Shown here piece after piece: positions 43,281 to 51,647 of a DNA stretch of 64,000 nt (the first letter of the stretch is position 1; the number at the start of each line of letters is the position of its first letter). Below the pieces are notes generated by a model, which saw only the letters and a program-made list of their open reading frames with translations, did not search any database and was not told the origin of the DNA. The stretch covers positions 62,001 through 126,000 of the forward strand of contig DATMFW010000067.1 in the NCBI GenBank assembly GCA_035556655.1, written 5' to 3'. The translations under genes were made by a program, and so were the position numbers. This stretch comes from JBDSKH01 sp035556655. GTDB taxonomy: Bacteria > Actinomycetota > Actinomycetes > Actinomycetales > Microbacteriaceae.

Positions 43281-43748
43281 ATGACGGACCCGATCGGAAA
43301 CGACACCGCCGCCGGCGTGTGGGTCATCATCATCGCCTACGTCGTGATCTTCGGCGTCGCGTTGCTGATCGCCTACCTGCTGACCGCGATCACGCTCAGC
43401 ATGTTCTTTGGCAAGGTGGGCGTCGAGCGCTGGATCGCCTGGGTGCCGTTCTACAACCACTGGCGCTGGCTCGAGGTCGGGGGTCAGTATGGCGCTCTCG
43501 CGCTGCTGACGCTGATCCCGTACGGCGGGATCGTGACGGCGGTGTTCCTGGCGATCGGGATGTACCGCACGGGCATCGCGTTCCGCAAGGACTCCTCGTG
43601 GGTGGTGCTCGGCATCTTCCTGCCGTGGCTGTGGTGCATCCTGCTCGCCCGGCCGGAGGAGCACTACGACCCCGCCCTGCTGGCAGCACACGGCTACCCG
43701 CCCCCGCGCGCGGGCTTCGGCGCGCTCGGCCCCGCCGCAGTCGCCTAG
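43281..43748 (+). CDS. DUF5684 small membrane protein
   Basis: A 155-residue integral membrane protein with about three hydrophobic helices (about 12-38, 73-95, 106-126) and a conserved WIAWVPFYNHWRW segment in between, characteristic of DUF5684 proteins. No function is known. The frame is open upstream, but the start is fixed by the -10 hexamer and by the first helix. It converges with tag, overlapping by 4 bases. Confidence 0.8.
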   Translation: MTDPIGNDTAAGVWVIIIAYVVIFGVALLIAYLLTAITLSMFFGKVGVERWIAWVPFYNHWRWLEVGGQYGALALLTLIPYGGIVTAVFLAIGMYRTGIAFRKDSSWVVLGIFLPWLWCILLARPEEHYDPALLAAHGYPPPRAGFGALGPAAVA

Positions 43749-44326
43749 CCCGCCCGCCAGCAGCCGGCCAGATGGTCATCGACCATGCCGGTGGATTGCA
43801 TGAGCGCGTACAGCGTCGTCGGCCCGACGAAGCGGTAGCCGAGCTTCTTCAGCGCGCTGCTCGCCGCCGTGGACTCGGGCGTGATGGCGGGCACGTCGGT
43901 CCAGGTCGCCGGGGGAGCGCTGCGCCGCGGGGGAGCGAACCCCCACAGCAGCTCGTCGAGCGCGCCCGGCCGGCCGGCGATCAGCTGCTGCGTGACGCGT
44001 GCGTTGCCGATCGTGGCGAGGATCTTCGCGCGGTTGCGGATGATGCCGGTGTCGTTCATCAGGCGCTCGATGTCGGCCTCGCCGAACGCGGCCACCGCGT
44101 CGATGTCGAACCCGGCGAACGCGGTGCGGAAGGTGGGCCGTCGGCGCAGGATGGTGATCCAGGACAGACCCGATTGGAACCCCTCGAGACTCAGCTTCTC
44201 GAACAGCGGCCGATCGCCGTGCAGGGGCGTGCCCCACTCTTCGTCGTGATAGCGCCGGTACTCGGGATCGGTCGCGCCCCAGGCGCAGCGCCCCTTTCCG
44301 TCGTCGCCGACGACGACCCCGCTCAC
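43745..44326 (-). CDS. tag: DNA-3-methyladenine glycosylase I
   Basis: A 193-residue enzyme excising 3-methyladenine. Tag signatures are RCAWGATDPEYRRYHDEEWG, EGFQSGLSWITILRRR and FVGPTTLYALMQSTGMVDDH; the zinc ligands appear as the N-terminal Cys and His and the terminal HLAGC. GTG 44326 overlaps the ogt stop by 4 bases, so both alkylation-repair genes are on one transcript. No ada regulator is present. Confidence 0.95.
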   Translation of the reverse strand: MSGVVVGDDGKGRCAWGATDPEYRRYHDEEWGTPLHGDRPLFEKLSLEGFQSGLSWITILRRRPTFRTAFAGFDIDAVAAFGEADIERLMNDTGIIRNRAKILATIGNARVTQQLIAGRPGALDELLWGFAPPRRSAPPATWTDVPAITPESTAASSALKKLGYRFVGPTTLYALMQSTGMVDDHLAGCWRAG

Positions 44327-44880
44327 GCGGCGGAGGACGCGTCGTCGTCGAAGGCCGACAGAGTGGGTTGCGCGATCGATCGGTGGGCGATGCCCTCGTG
44401 GTCGAGCAGCCAGGCCTTGGTCGGGATGCCCTCGCCCCCGCTGTACCCGGTGATGCGGCCGTCGCTGCCGAGCACGCGATGACACGGCACGATGATCGGC
44501 ACCGGATTGGCGCCGACGGCCCCGCCCACGGCTCGCCCGGCGGTCGGGCGGCCGGTGCCCATGCCGATCTCGCCGTAGGAGATCACCTCGCCGAACTCGA
44601 GGTCGACGAGCTGTTCCCAGACGGCCAGCTGGAATGCCGTGCCGGCGAGCGCGAGCGGCAGGTCGAAGTCGCGGCGGTGGCCCTCGAAGTACTCGCCCAG
44701 CTGGGCGACGGCCCGGTCGAGGACCGCGTGGCCGTGCTCGCCGTGGTCATCGTGCGGCAGGGTGCCGTCGCGCTCGATGGAGAGCGAGACGATCGCCTCG
44801 CCGTTGCCGACGATCTCGATGCGCCCGATGGGGCTCGTCATGCGCCGCAGCGGGAGCGGGTTGGGGGTGCTGGTCTGCAT
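44323..44880 (-). CDS. ogt: Methylated-DNA-protein cysteine S-methyltransferase
   Basis: A 185-residue suicide enzyme removing O6-alkyl groups from guanine. The acceptor cysteine is in IIVPCHRVLG, preceded by the helix-turn-helix GEVISYGEIG. ATG 44880 is supported by a leaderless TACTCT -10 six bases upstream; the open frame continues further but without a start signal. Confidence 0.94.
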   Translation of the reverse strand: MQTSTPNPLPLRRMTSPIGRIEIVGNGEAIVSLSIERDGTLPHDDHGEHGHAVLDRAVAQLGEYFEGHRRDFDLPLALAGTAFQLAVWEQLVDLEFGEVISYGEIGMGTGRPTAGRAVGGAVGANPVPIIVPCHRVLGSDGRITGYSGGEGIPTKAWLLDHEGIAHRSIAQPTLSAFDDDASSAA

Positions 44881-44886
44881 GCTCCG

Positions 44887-44892
44887 AGAGTA
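44887..44892 (-). promoter_or_regulatory. -10 hexamer TACTCT for leaderless ogt-tag mRNA
   Basis: TACTCT on the minus strand is 6 bases before ATG 44880. Confidence 0.55.
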
Positions 44893-44970
44893 GACCGGCC
44901 CCCCGACACGAACTCGCGGAAATCGGACATGGCGCAGAACGCCTCCCGACGCCGGCCTGGGGAGGACAAG

Positions 44971-44976
44971 TAGCCT
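44971..44976 (+). promoter_or_regulatory. -10 hexamer TAGCCT for leaderless aldo/keto reductase mRNA
   Basis: TAGCCT lies 6 bases before ATG 44983 in the ogt/AKR divergent gap. Confidence 0.55.
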
Positions 44977-44982
44977 CGAGAG

Positions 44983-45957
44983 ATGGAACTCCGCGCGCTC
45001 GGCCCGTCGTCCTTCCGCGTCTCCGCGACCGGTCTCGGGTGCAACAACCTGGGCAGAACCGGCACCGCGACGGAGACGACCGAGGGCACCGCGGCCGTCG
45101 TCACGGCGGCCCTCGACGCCGGCATCACGCTGTTCGACACCGCCGACGTCTACGGCAAGGAATACGGCCTGAGCGAGCGTCTGCTGGGGCAGGCGCTGCG
45201 CGGGCGGCGCGACGAGGCGATCGTGGCGACCAAGTTCGGCCATGCCGGCCTCGCGCCCGATCTGGCCGGCGGCGCCCCCAAGGGCTCGCGCGCGTACATC
45301 CGCGCCGCCGTCGAGGGCTCACTCGCGCGGCTCGGCATCGACACCATCGACCTGTACCAGCTGCACACTCCCGACGCCCGGACCCCGATCGCCGAGACGC
45401 TGGCTGCTCTCGACGAGCTGGTGCAGGAGGGGCTCGTCCGCGAGATCGGCTGCTCGAACGTCTCGGCCGCGCAGCTCGAGGAGGCCGCGGCGGCGTCCGA
45501 GCACAGCGGCGGCAGCCGGTTCGTGAGCGTCCAGAACGAGTACAGCCTGCTGGTGCGCGGCGACGAGACCGAGGCGCTCCCGGCCACCGAGCGCCTCGGC
45601 ATGGGATACCTGCCCTACTTCCCGCTGTCGAACGGGTTGTTCACCGGCAAGTTCACCCGCACGCAGCGGCCGGCCGACACCCGCATCTCGCGGCAGCGCC
45701 CGCACGTCGCCGACCAGGCCCCGTGGGATGCGATGGAGGCCTACGAGCGATTCTGCGCCGAGCGGGGCATCACCATGCTCGAGGCGACGTTCGGGTGGTT
45801 CCTGTCGCATCCGTCGTTGTCGAGCGTGATCGCGGGCGCGACGAAGCCCGAGCAGGTGCGGGCGAACGCCGCAGCCGGCGACGCCTGGCGCCCGGATGCG
45901 GCGGAACGCGCCGAGATCGAGGCGCTGTTCCCGCGGGGCCCGGCCACCGCGTCCTAG
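44983..45957 (+). CDS. Aldo/keto reductase
   Basis: A 324-residue TIM-barrel NADPH-dependent carbonyl reductase. Catalytic tetrad residues are in FDTADVYGKEYG (Asp, Tyr), VATKFGH (Lys) and LYQLHTPD (His); the C-terminal coenzyme site has SVIAGATKPEQVRANA. It resembles the AKR11/YdjG-like potassium-channel/aldose group. Substrate unknown. It converges with the TspO-like gene, sharing 4 bases (CTAG). Confidence 0.92.
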   Translation: MELRALGPSSFRVSATGLGCNNLGRTGTATETTEGTAAVVTAALDAGITLFDTADVYGKEYGLSERLLGQALRGRRDEAIVATKFGHAGLAPDLAGGAPKGSRAYIRAAVEGSLARLGIDTIDLYQLHTPDARTPIAETLAALDELVQEGLVREIGCSNVSAAQLEEAAAASEHSGGSRFVSVQNEYSLLVRGDETEALPATERLGMGYLPYFPLSNGLFTGKFTRTQRPADTRISRQRPHVADQAPWDAMEAYERFCAERGITMLEATFGWFLSHPSLSSVIAGATKPEQVRANAAAGDAWRPDAAERAEIEALFPRGPATAS

Positions 45958-46463
45958 GGATTCAGCACGGCAGCCGCGGCGTTCAACGTCGTGGCGTAGG
46001 CCAGCCACGCCCCGTACGGGATGAGCAGCACCGCCGCGAGCCGGCGCACCGGACGGAACCGCAGGGCGGTCAGCAACACGAGCACGTCGAGCGCGACGAT
46101 GATGACGAGTGCGGCCCAGAGCGCGGCGACCCCGATGGTCGGGTAGAGCCCGAAGAACACCGGCGTCCAGAGCGCGTTGAGAACGAGCTGGGCGACGTAG
46201 AGGCCGAGCGCGCGCCGGCGCTCGGCCGAGTCGGGTTCGCGCCAGATCAGCCAGGCCGCGAGCGACATCAGCGCATAGAGCACCGTCCAGACCGGACCGA
46301 ATACGGCACCGGGTGGGGTCCACGGCGCCTTGTCGGCCTCGGCGTACCAGCCCTCGACGTTCTGGGCCGTGGCGATGCTGCCGAGGGCCGCGACGGCGGC
46401 CGCGATGGCCAGGAACAGCACGAGAGCGAGGATCGACCGGCCGGTGCTGCGCGGGGAACTCAT
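45954..46463 (-). CDS. TspO/MBR family tryptophan-rich sensory protein
   Basis: A 169-residue five-helix protein of the TspO family, which binds porphyrins and may act as a tetrapyrrole sensor or transporter. The tryptophan-rich stretch WTPPGAVFGPVWTVLYALMSLAAW is abbreviated here by its core PPGxxFGPVWT, and later LNALWTPVFFGL is also typical. It is the last gene of a five-gene minus-strand chain, with ATGA overlap to the hydrolase upstream. Confidence 0.92.
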   Translation of the reverse strand: MSSPRSTGRSILALVLFLAIAAAVAALGSIATAQNVEGWYAEADKAPWTPPGAVFGPVWTVLYALMSLAAWLIWREPDSAERRRALGLYVAQLVLNALWTPVFFGLYPTIGVAALWAALVIIVALDVLVLLTALRFRPVRRLAAVLLIPYGAWLAYATTLNAAAAVLNP

Positions 46464-47422
46464 CTCCCCAGACTGTCATCCAGGAACGCGAGCATCCGGG
46501 CCCACGCCGATTCCCAGCCGGGATCCAGGCGGTGGTTCCCGCCCTCCACGGTGAGCAGCTCGACGGGAGCGCCGGCCGCCTGCCAATCGGCGACCGTGTG
46601 CTCCTGCCAGGTCGCGTACACGGGATCGTCGGCCGTGCCGTAGGCGATGAGCAGCGGCGCCGTGGCTCGCGCCGCGAACGTCGACGACGCCAGCTGGTCC
46701 CAGTGCGCGGGGTTGTCCTCGTAGCTGCCGTGCACCGCGACCACGGCGGCGAACTCGTCCGAGTCGCGTGGCGCGTAGTGATCGAGCACCCACCAGGGAC
46801 GGGAGCTCACCGGCGACATCGCGACGACGGCGCCGAAGACCTCCGGCGCCACGACCATGGCGGCCAGCGAGTCGCCCCCGCCCAGCGAGTGCCCGAGCAG
46901 CCCGATCCGCGCGGGGTCGAGACTCGGGATGCCGGAGAGGCGCAGCGCGCGGCCGGCGTTGATGACATCCGCGGTGGCGCCGACCCCGGCATCCGTGCCC
47001 GCCGCGGGGTCGGCATCGGCCGACCCGTAGCCGCGCAGGTCCGGGGCGAACACGATGTGGCCGGTCGTGACGAGCGCCTCCTGCTCGCGGACCAGGTCGC
47101 TGCCCGTGGTGAAGGTGTACGGGTCGACCGAGCCGTGGACGACGACGATCGCCGGGAAGGGGCCGGCGCCCGCGGGCTCGTAGAGCAGGCCGGTGATGGT
47201 GAGGCCCTCGCTCGGGTAGCTCGCCACGACGGTGCTGAACCCGTCGCCCGGCGCACGGGTGGACTCATCGAGCGCCAGCCCGGGCGTCTCGGGCACGGCG
47301 GCGATCAGGTCTGCGAGGGTGCGCGGCCCGGTCGGGGTGGGCGTCGGGGACGGCTCGGGTGACGCCGGTGCGCACCCGGCGAGCAGGAGCACCGCCGCGA
47401 TGACCAGGCCGGCCGCCCTCAC
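46460..47422 (-). CDS. Lipoprotein alpha/beta hydrolase (dienelactone hydrolase-like)
   Basis: A 320-residue exported lipase/esterase-fold enzyme. The signal peptide ends in lipobox LLAGC near residue 15, followed by a Pro/Thr/Ser spacer. The nucleophile elbow is GLLGHSLGGG, the oxyanion strand has VVVHGSVDP, and an Asp in YGTADDPV and a His in EGGNHRLD complete the triad. GTG 47422 overlaps the oxidoreductase stop by 4 bases. A surface-anchored serine hydrolase in an amine-catabolism operon is unusual; substrate unknown. Confidence 0.87.
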   Translation of the reverse strand: MRAAGLVIAAVLLLAGCAPASPEPSPTPTPTGPRTLADLIAAVPETPGLALDESTRAPGDGFSTVVASYPSEGLTITGLLYEPAGAGPFPAIVVVHGSVDPYTFTTGSDLVREQEALVTTGHIVFAPDLRGYGSADADPAAGTDAGVGATADVINAGRALRLSGIPSLDPARIGLLGHSLGGGDSLAAMVVAPEVFGAVVAMSPVSSRPWWVLDHYAPRDSDEFAAVVAVHGSYEDNPAHWDQLASSTFAARATAPLLIAYGTADDPVYATWQEHTVADWQAAGAPVELLTVEGGNHRLDPGWESAWARMLAFLDDSLGR

Positions 47423-48774
47423 TGTCCGACCATCGGACCCATGACCCGCGCGATGAGCGACCGGCGCTTGGTGATCCTCTCTTCGAGGTCGGCGAACTGC
47501 ATGGCCAGCATCCCGGCGTTGGCGCCGGCGAATCGCAGCGGCTCGGGCTCCCACGAGGGGGAGCGGTGGTTCACCCAGGGCAGGCGGGTGAGCTCGGTAT
47601 CGGATCCGGTCATCAGATCGGCGAGGGTGCGGCCGGCGAGGTTCGTCGTGCTGAGCCCGTCGCCGACGTAGCCGCCCGCCGAGGCGATCCGGGTCCGCGG
47701 GTCGTACGAGGCCGCCGCATGCCAGTCGCGGGGGACGCCGAGCGGACCGCCCCAGCGGTGGGTGACCCGGGCATCCCCGATCGCGGGGAACAGCTCGCGC
47801 AAGGTGCGGTGCAGGTGGGTGAACACCCGCGGCACCCTGTCGTACTCGGGCTTGATGACGCTGCCCCAGTGGTACCGGGCGCCGCGGCCGCCGAACGCGA
47901 ACCGGTTGTCGGCGGTGCGCTGCCCGTAGATCACCAGGTGCCGGAAGTCGGCGAAGGTCTGGCCGTGCGCGATGCCGATCTCGTCCCAGAACGTATCGGG
48001 CAGGGGCTCGGTGGCGATCATCAGCGAGTACAGCGGCAGCACCTGGCGGTGGGTCGCGCGGAGCGTCGCGCCGTAGCCCTCGGTCGCGAGCACGACGCGG
48101 TCGCAGCTGACGACCCCGCGCACGGTCTCGACACGGCCCGGTGCGAAACCGAGCACCTCGGTCTGCTCGGCGATCACGACGCCGCGCTGCTCCAGTGCGG
48201 CCGCGAGGCCGCGCACCAGCTTGCCCGGGTGGATGCGGGCGCAGGCCGGATCGAACAACGCCCCCCGCGCGCCCGCGGCTCTCACCCGATCCGGGCCCCA
48301 GAACTCGAGCGCATCGACCCCGTACTCCGCAGCCTCCGCGACCTCGGCGTGCGCGGCGCGAAGCTGCACCGCTGAGCGCGCGTAGTCGATCGTGCCGCCC
48401 TTGGCGTAGTCGATGTCGAGACCGGCCGACGTCGCCGCACGCCCGACCTCGTCGACGGTGTCGACCATCGCGCGCCGCATGGCGATCGCCGCGTCGCGTC
48501 CGTGGGCGCGCGCCAGCGAGGCGGCGGACCGCGGGAACAGGGCGCTCGTCCACCCGCCGTTGCGCCCGGAGGCGCCGAACCCGGCGACCTCCTTCTCCAG
48601 CACCAGGATCTTCAGCGCCGGGTCGCGCTGCAGCAGATACCAGGCGGTCCAGAGCCCGGTCAGCCCGCCCCCGACGATGGCGACGTCGGCCTCGGTGTCT
48701 CCGGCGAGCGGGGCCCGGGGCGTGATGTCCTCGCCGAGGGTGTCGTGCCAGAAGGACAGGTCGCGGTAGTTCAT
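47419..48774 (-). CDS. FAD-dependent amine/glycine oxidase family (DAO) enzyme, possibly gamma-glutamylputrescine oxidase-like
   Basis: A 451-residue DAO-superfamily flavoenzyme. The dinucleotide-binding motif is VAIVGGGLTGLWTAWYL (about 30-46), followed by GASGRNGGW, and the C-terminal FAD contact GYVGDGLSTTNLAGR. This pattern is typical of the PuuB-like amine oxidases. Neighbours (transaminase, Lrp regulator, gamma-aminobutyraldehyde-type dehydrogenase) support oxidation of putrescine or a derivative, but no gamma-glutamylputrescine synthetase is in view. ATG overlaps the mmuM stop by 4 bases. Confidence 0.85.
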   Translation of the reverse strand: MNYRDLSFWHDTLGEDITPRAPLAGDTEADVAIVGGGLTGLWTAWYLLQRDPALKILVLEKEVAGFGASGRNGGWTSALFPRSAASLARAHGRDAAIAMRRAMVDTVDEVGRAATSAGLDIDYAKGGTIDYARSAVQLRAAHAEVAEAAEYGVDALEFWGPDRVRAAGARGALFDPACARIHPGKLVRGLAAALEQRGVVIAEQTEVLGFAPGRVETVRGVVSCDRVVLATEGYGATLRATHRQVLPLYSLMIATEPLPDTFWDEIGIAHGQTFADFRHLVIYGQRTADNRFAFGGRGARYHWGSVIKPEYDRVPRVFTHLHRTLRELFPAIGDARVTHRWGGPLGVPRDWHAAASYDPRTRIASAGGYVGDGLSTTNLAGRTLADLMTGSDTELTRLPWVNHRSPSWEPEPLRFAGANAGMLAMQFADLEERITKRRSLIARVMGPMVGQ

Positions 48775-49670
48775 GTGCTCACCGTTCGTGCGATGCGGCG
48801 GATGGTGTCGGGTCCGAGACGGCAGCAGCCGCCGAGGCCGGCGGCGAGGCCGGCCCATTCTCGGAAGAGCGAGTCGGGCAGTTCCGGATCGCCGGTCCAG
48901 GCGCGCGCGGCGCCGTCCCAGACCTCGCCGCTGTTCGGATAGGCGAGCAGGGGCAGGTCGACGCTCTCGCGGGCACGGCGCAGGGCGGGCGCGACCTCAT
49001 GGGCGGCGCAGCAGTTGACGCCGACGGCGATGACCTCGGGGATCGACGCCGCGATCGCGAAAGCCTCGCGCAGGCTCTCGCCGGTGCGCAGGGCGCCGCC
49101 ATCGATGGTGAGGGCGATCCAGGCGGGGATGCCGGTGCCCTCCAGTTCGCGGACGATCGCCTCGATCTCGGCGAGGGTGGTCAGGGTCTCGACGGCGAGC
49201 ACGTCGGGCCCGGCCTCGGCGAGTACCTGCAGCCGGCGCCGGTGCCAGTGGCGCAGGCCATCGACGCCCAGGGAGTCATCGCCGCGGAACTCGGAACCGT
49301 CGCCGAGGGTCGCCGCGTACGGTCCCACCGAGGCGGCCACCCAGCCGGCCCCGGCGGCATCCCGCGCCGCGGCCGCGACGCGCACGCTGCGGCTGAGCAA
49401 CTCGTCGGTGCGGGCCTCATCGAGTCCGGCGGCCGCAAGGCCGTCGTAGCTGACCTGGTACGAGCCGGTGATGGCGACCTGGGCTCCTGCGGCGAAGAAC
49501 TCGGCGTGCGCGGCCTCGACCTCGCCGGGGTCCTCCCAGAGCACGCGGGCCGACCAGAGCGAGGTGCTCACATCGTTCCCGCGCGCCTCCAGCAACGTGC
49601 CGAGCCCGCCATCCAGGATGACGGGCCCGGCACCGAGTGCTGTCGCGAGCGAGGTCAGAGGCGTGTCCAC
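48771..49670 (-). CDS. mmuM: Homocysteine S-methyltransferase
   Basis: A 299-residue zinc-dependent TIM-barrel enzyme that makes methionine from homocysteine and a methyl donor such as S-methylmethionine. The zinc cysteines are in AVGVNCCAAHEV and the C-terminal LGGCCRLGPDTIRRI. DGGLGTLLEARG begins the barrel. It overlaps the transaminase by 16 bases. Co-transcription with polyamine-type genes is odd, and a role in methyl-group or sulfonium-compound use is possible. Confidence 0.92.
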   Translation of the reverse strand: MDTPLTSLATALGAGPVILDGGLGTLLEARGNDVSTSLWSARVLWEDPGEVEAAHAEFFAAGAQVAITGSYQVSYDGLAAAGLDEARTDELLSRSVRVAAAARDAAGAGWVAASVGPYAATLGDGSEFRGDDSLGVDGLRHWHRRRLQVLAEAGPDVLAVETLTTLAEIEAIVRELEGTGIPAWIALTIDGGALRTGESLREAFAIAASIPEVIAVGVNCCAAHEVAPALRRARESVDLPLLAYPNSGEVWDGAARAWTGDPELPDSLFREWAGLAAGLGGCCRLGPDTIRRIARTVST

Positions 49671-51055
49671 GCCTCGGTCAGGACACCGCGCAGGATGCCC
49701 TCGATCTCGTCGAACTCGCTCGGCCCGATGGTGAGCGGCGGGGCCAGCTGGATGACGGGGTCGCCCCGGTCGTCGGCGCGGCAGTAGAGGCCCGCCTCGA
49801 ACAGCGCCTTCGACAGGAATCCGCGCAGCAGGCGCTCGGACTCGTCATCGTCGAAGGTCTCTTTCGTGGTCTTGTCTTTCACCAGCTCCAGACCGAAGAA
49901 GTACCCGTCACCGCGCACATCTCCGACGATCGGCAGGTCGAGCAGCTTCTCCAGCGACGCCCGGAACAGCGGCGAGTTCTCGCGGACGTGCTCGTTGAGC
50001 TTCTCCTCCTCGAAGATCGCCAGATTCTCCAGCGCCACGGCGGCCGACACCGGGTGCCCGCCGAACGTGTAGCCGTGGTAGAACGCGGTGTCGCCGTGCC
50101 GGAACGGTTCGTAGATGCGATCGCTGACGATGGTCGCGCCGATCGGCGAGTAGCCGCTCGTCATGCCCTTCGCGCAGGTGATCATGTCGGGCTGGTAGCC
50201 GTAGGTCTCACAGGCGAACACGTTGCCGATGCGGCCGAACGCGCAGATGACCTCGTCCGAGACCAGGAGCACGTCGTACTGGTCGCAGATCTCGCGCACC
50301 CGCTGGAAGTAGCCCTTGGGCGGCGGGAAGCATCCGCCCGAGTTCTGCACCGGCTCGAGGAAGACGGCCGCGACGGTCTCGGGGCCTTCGAACAGGATCA
50401 TCTCCTCGATGCGGTTCGCGGCCCAGAGACCGAACTCCTCCTCGGTGCCGACGAAGCCCATCTCCTCGGCGCGGTAGTAGTTGGTGTTCGGCACCCGGAA
50501 GCCGCCGGGGGTGACCGGCTCGAACATCGCCTTCATCGCGGGGATGCCCGTGATCGCGAGGGCGCCCTGCGGGGTGCCGTGGTACGCGATGGAGCGCGAG
50601 ATCACCTTGTGCTTGGTGGGCTTGCCCTGCAGCTTCCAGTAGTACTTCGCCAGCTTGAACGCGGTCTCGACGGCCTCGCCGCCGCCCGTGGAGAAGAACA
50701 CCCGGTTGAGGTCGCCGGGGGCGTAGTCGGCCAGCTTGTCGGCCAGCTCGATGGCGGCCGGGTGGGCGTAGGACCAGATCGGGAAGAACGCGAGCTCTTC
50801 GGCCTGCCGGGCCGCGACCTCGGCGAGGCGCCGCCGCCCGTGGCCGGCGTTCACGACGAAGAGGCCGGCGAGCCCGTCGATGTACTTCTTGCCCTGGCTG
50901 TCCCAGATGTGGTGGCCCTCGCCCTTCACGATGATGGGCGCGCCGCTCTTCTCCAGAACGGACTGCCGCGAGAAGTGCATCCAGAGGTGGTCTTTCGCCT
51001 TCTGCTGGAGGTCCGTCTCGTTGAACGTGGTCACTGCTTGTTCGGTCGTCGTCAT
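49655..51055 (-). CDS. Class III aminotransferase (putrescine/omega-amino acid:pyruvate type)
   Basis: A 466-residue PLP-dependent omega-aminotransferase. The PLP lysine is in ITCAKGMTSGYSPIGA, the cofactor Asp in LLVSDEVICAFGR, and the FFSTGGGEAVETAFKLAKYYW phosphate-binding region near residue 119 (only its central SGGGEA-like part is diagnostic). The long form resembles beta-alanine/putrescine:pyruvate transaminases (SpuC-like). It is the first gene of the operon and is followed by mmuM with a 16-base overlap. Confidence 0.93.
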   Translation of the reverse strand: MTTTEQAVTTFNETDLQQKAKDHLWMHFSRQSVLEKSGAPIIVKGEGHHIWDSQGKKYIDGLAGLFVVNAGHGRRRLAEVAARQAEELAFFPIWSYAHPAAIELADKLADYAPGDLNRVFFSTGGGEAVETAFKLAKYYWKLQGKPTKHKVISRSIAYHGTPQGALAITGIPAMKAMFEPVTPGGFRVPNTNYYRAEEMGFVGTEEEFGLWAANRIEEMILFEGPETVAAVFLEPVQNSGGCFPPPKGYFQRVREICDQYDVLLVSDEVICAFGRIGNVFACETYGYQPDMITCAKGMTSGYSPIGATIVSDRIYEPFRHGDTAFYHGYTFGGHPVSAAVALENLAIFEEEKLNEHVRENSPLFRASLEKLLDLPIVGDVRGDGYFFGLELVKDKTTKETFDDDESERLLRGFLSKALFEAGLYCRADDRGDPVIQLAPPLTIGPSEFDEIEGILRGVLTEAWTRL

Positions 51056-51089
51056 GATTCGACCTATCTCTTCTTTCTCGGGGCCCGGG

Positions 51090-51557
51090 TCACCGGGTTC
51101 CCCAGTTGTAGAACTGCTTCTGCAGTTTCAGGTACACGAACGTCTCGGTCGTCTGCACACCGGGGATCTGGCGGATGCGGCGGTTGAGCAGCTCGATCAG
51201 GTCTTCGTCGTTCTCGCACACGATCTCGGCGAGGATGTCGAAGCTGCCGGCCGTGAGGACGACATAGTCGACAGCCTCGATCGAGCTCAGTTCTTCGGCG
51301 ACGCGCGTGGCGTCGCCGGTGACCCGGACCCCGATCATGGCCTGACGATAGAAACCGAGCTGCATGGGGTCGGTGACGGCCACGACCTGCATGACCCCCG
51401 ACTCCGTCAGCTTCTGCACCCGCTGGCGTACCGCGGCCTCGCTGAGGCCCACGGCTTTGCCGATCTCGGCGTACGAACGACGGCCGTCTTCCTGCAGCTG
51501 CTCGATGATGCCCTTGGAGACGTCATCGAGCACGACGGCTTTCGAGCGCACGTGCAT
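51090..51557 (-). CDS. Lrp/AsnC family transcriptional regulator
   Basis: A 155-residue Lrp-like regulator: N-terminal HTH (IIEQLQEDGRRSYAEIGKAVGLSEAAVRQRVQKL) described by its SEAAVRQRV recognition helix, and C-terminal RAM domain that senses an amino acid or amine. It stands between the minus-strand amine operon (35 bases downstream) and the divergent dehydrogenase, so it very likely controls both. ATG 51557 is preferred over GTG 51563, because CAGAAT lies 7 bases before it. Confidence 0.93.
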   Translation of the reverse strand: MHVRSKAVVLDDVSKGIIEQLQEDGRRSYAEIGKAVGLSEAAVRQRVQKLTESGVMQVVAVTDPMQLGFYRQAMIGVRVTGDATRVAEELSSIEAVDYVVLTAGSFDILAEIVCENDEDLIELLNRRIRQIPGVQTTETFVYLKLQKQFYNWGTR

Positions 51558-51634
51558 GCTCACGATTCTGTCAGTGCCAGGCGCCTCTCACAAGCGATTC
51601 CGCATCCACGGGCGTTTTGCACCGCCGATATCGG

Positions 51635-51640
51635 TAGTCT
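51635..51640 (+). promoter_or_regulatory. -10 hexamer TAGTCT for leaderless aldehyde dehydrogenase mRNA
   Basis: TAGTCT lies 7 bases before ATG 51648. It sets the start at residue 1 of MTTPTLRNF rather than an upstream codon of the same open frame. Confidence 0.55.
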
Positions 51641-51647
51641 GGAACGT

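Noticed and set aside
44893..44970. GCGGAAATCGGACATGG-type sequence in the ogt/aldo-keto reductase gap as another dispersed repeat
   Set aside because: It occurs only once in the window and has no internal symmetry, so a repeat claim is unsupported.
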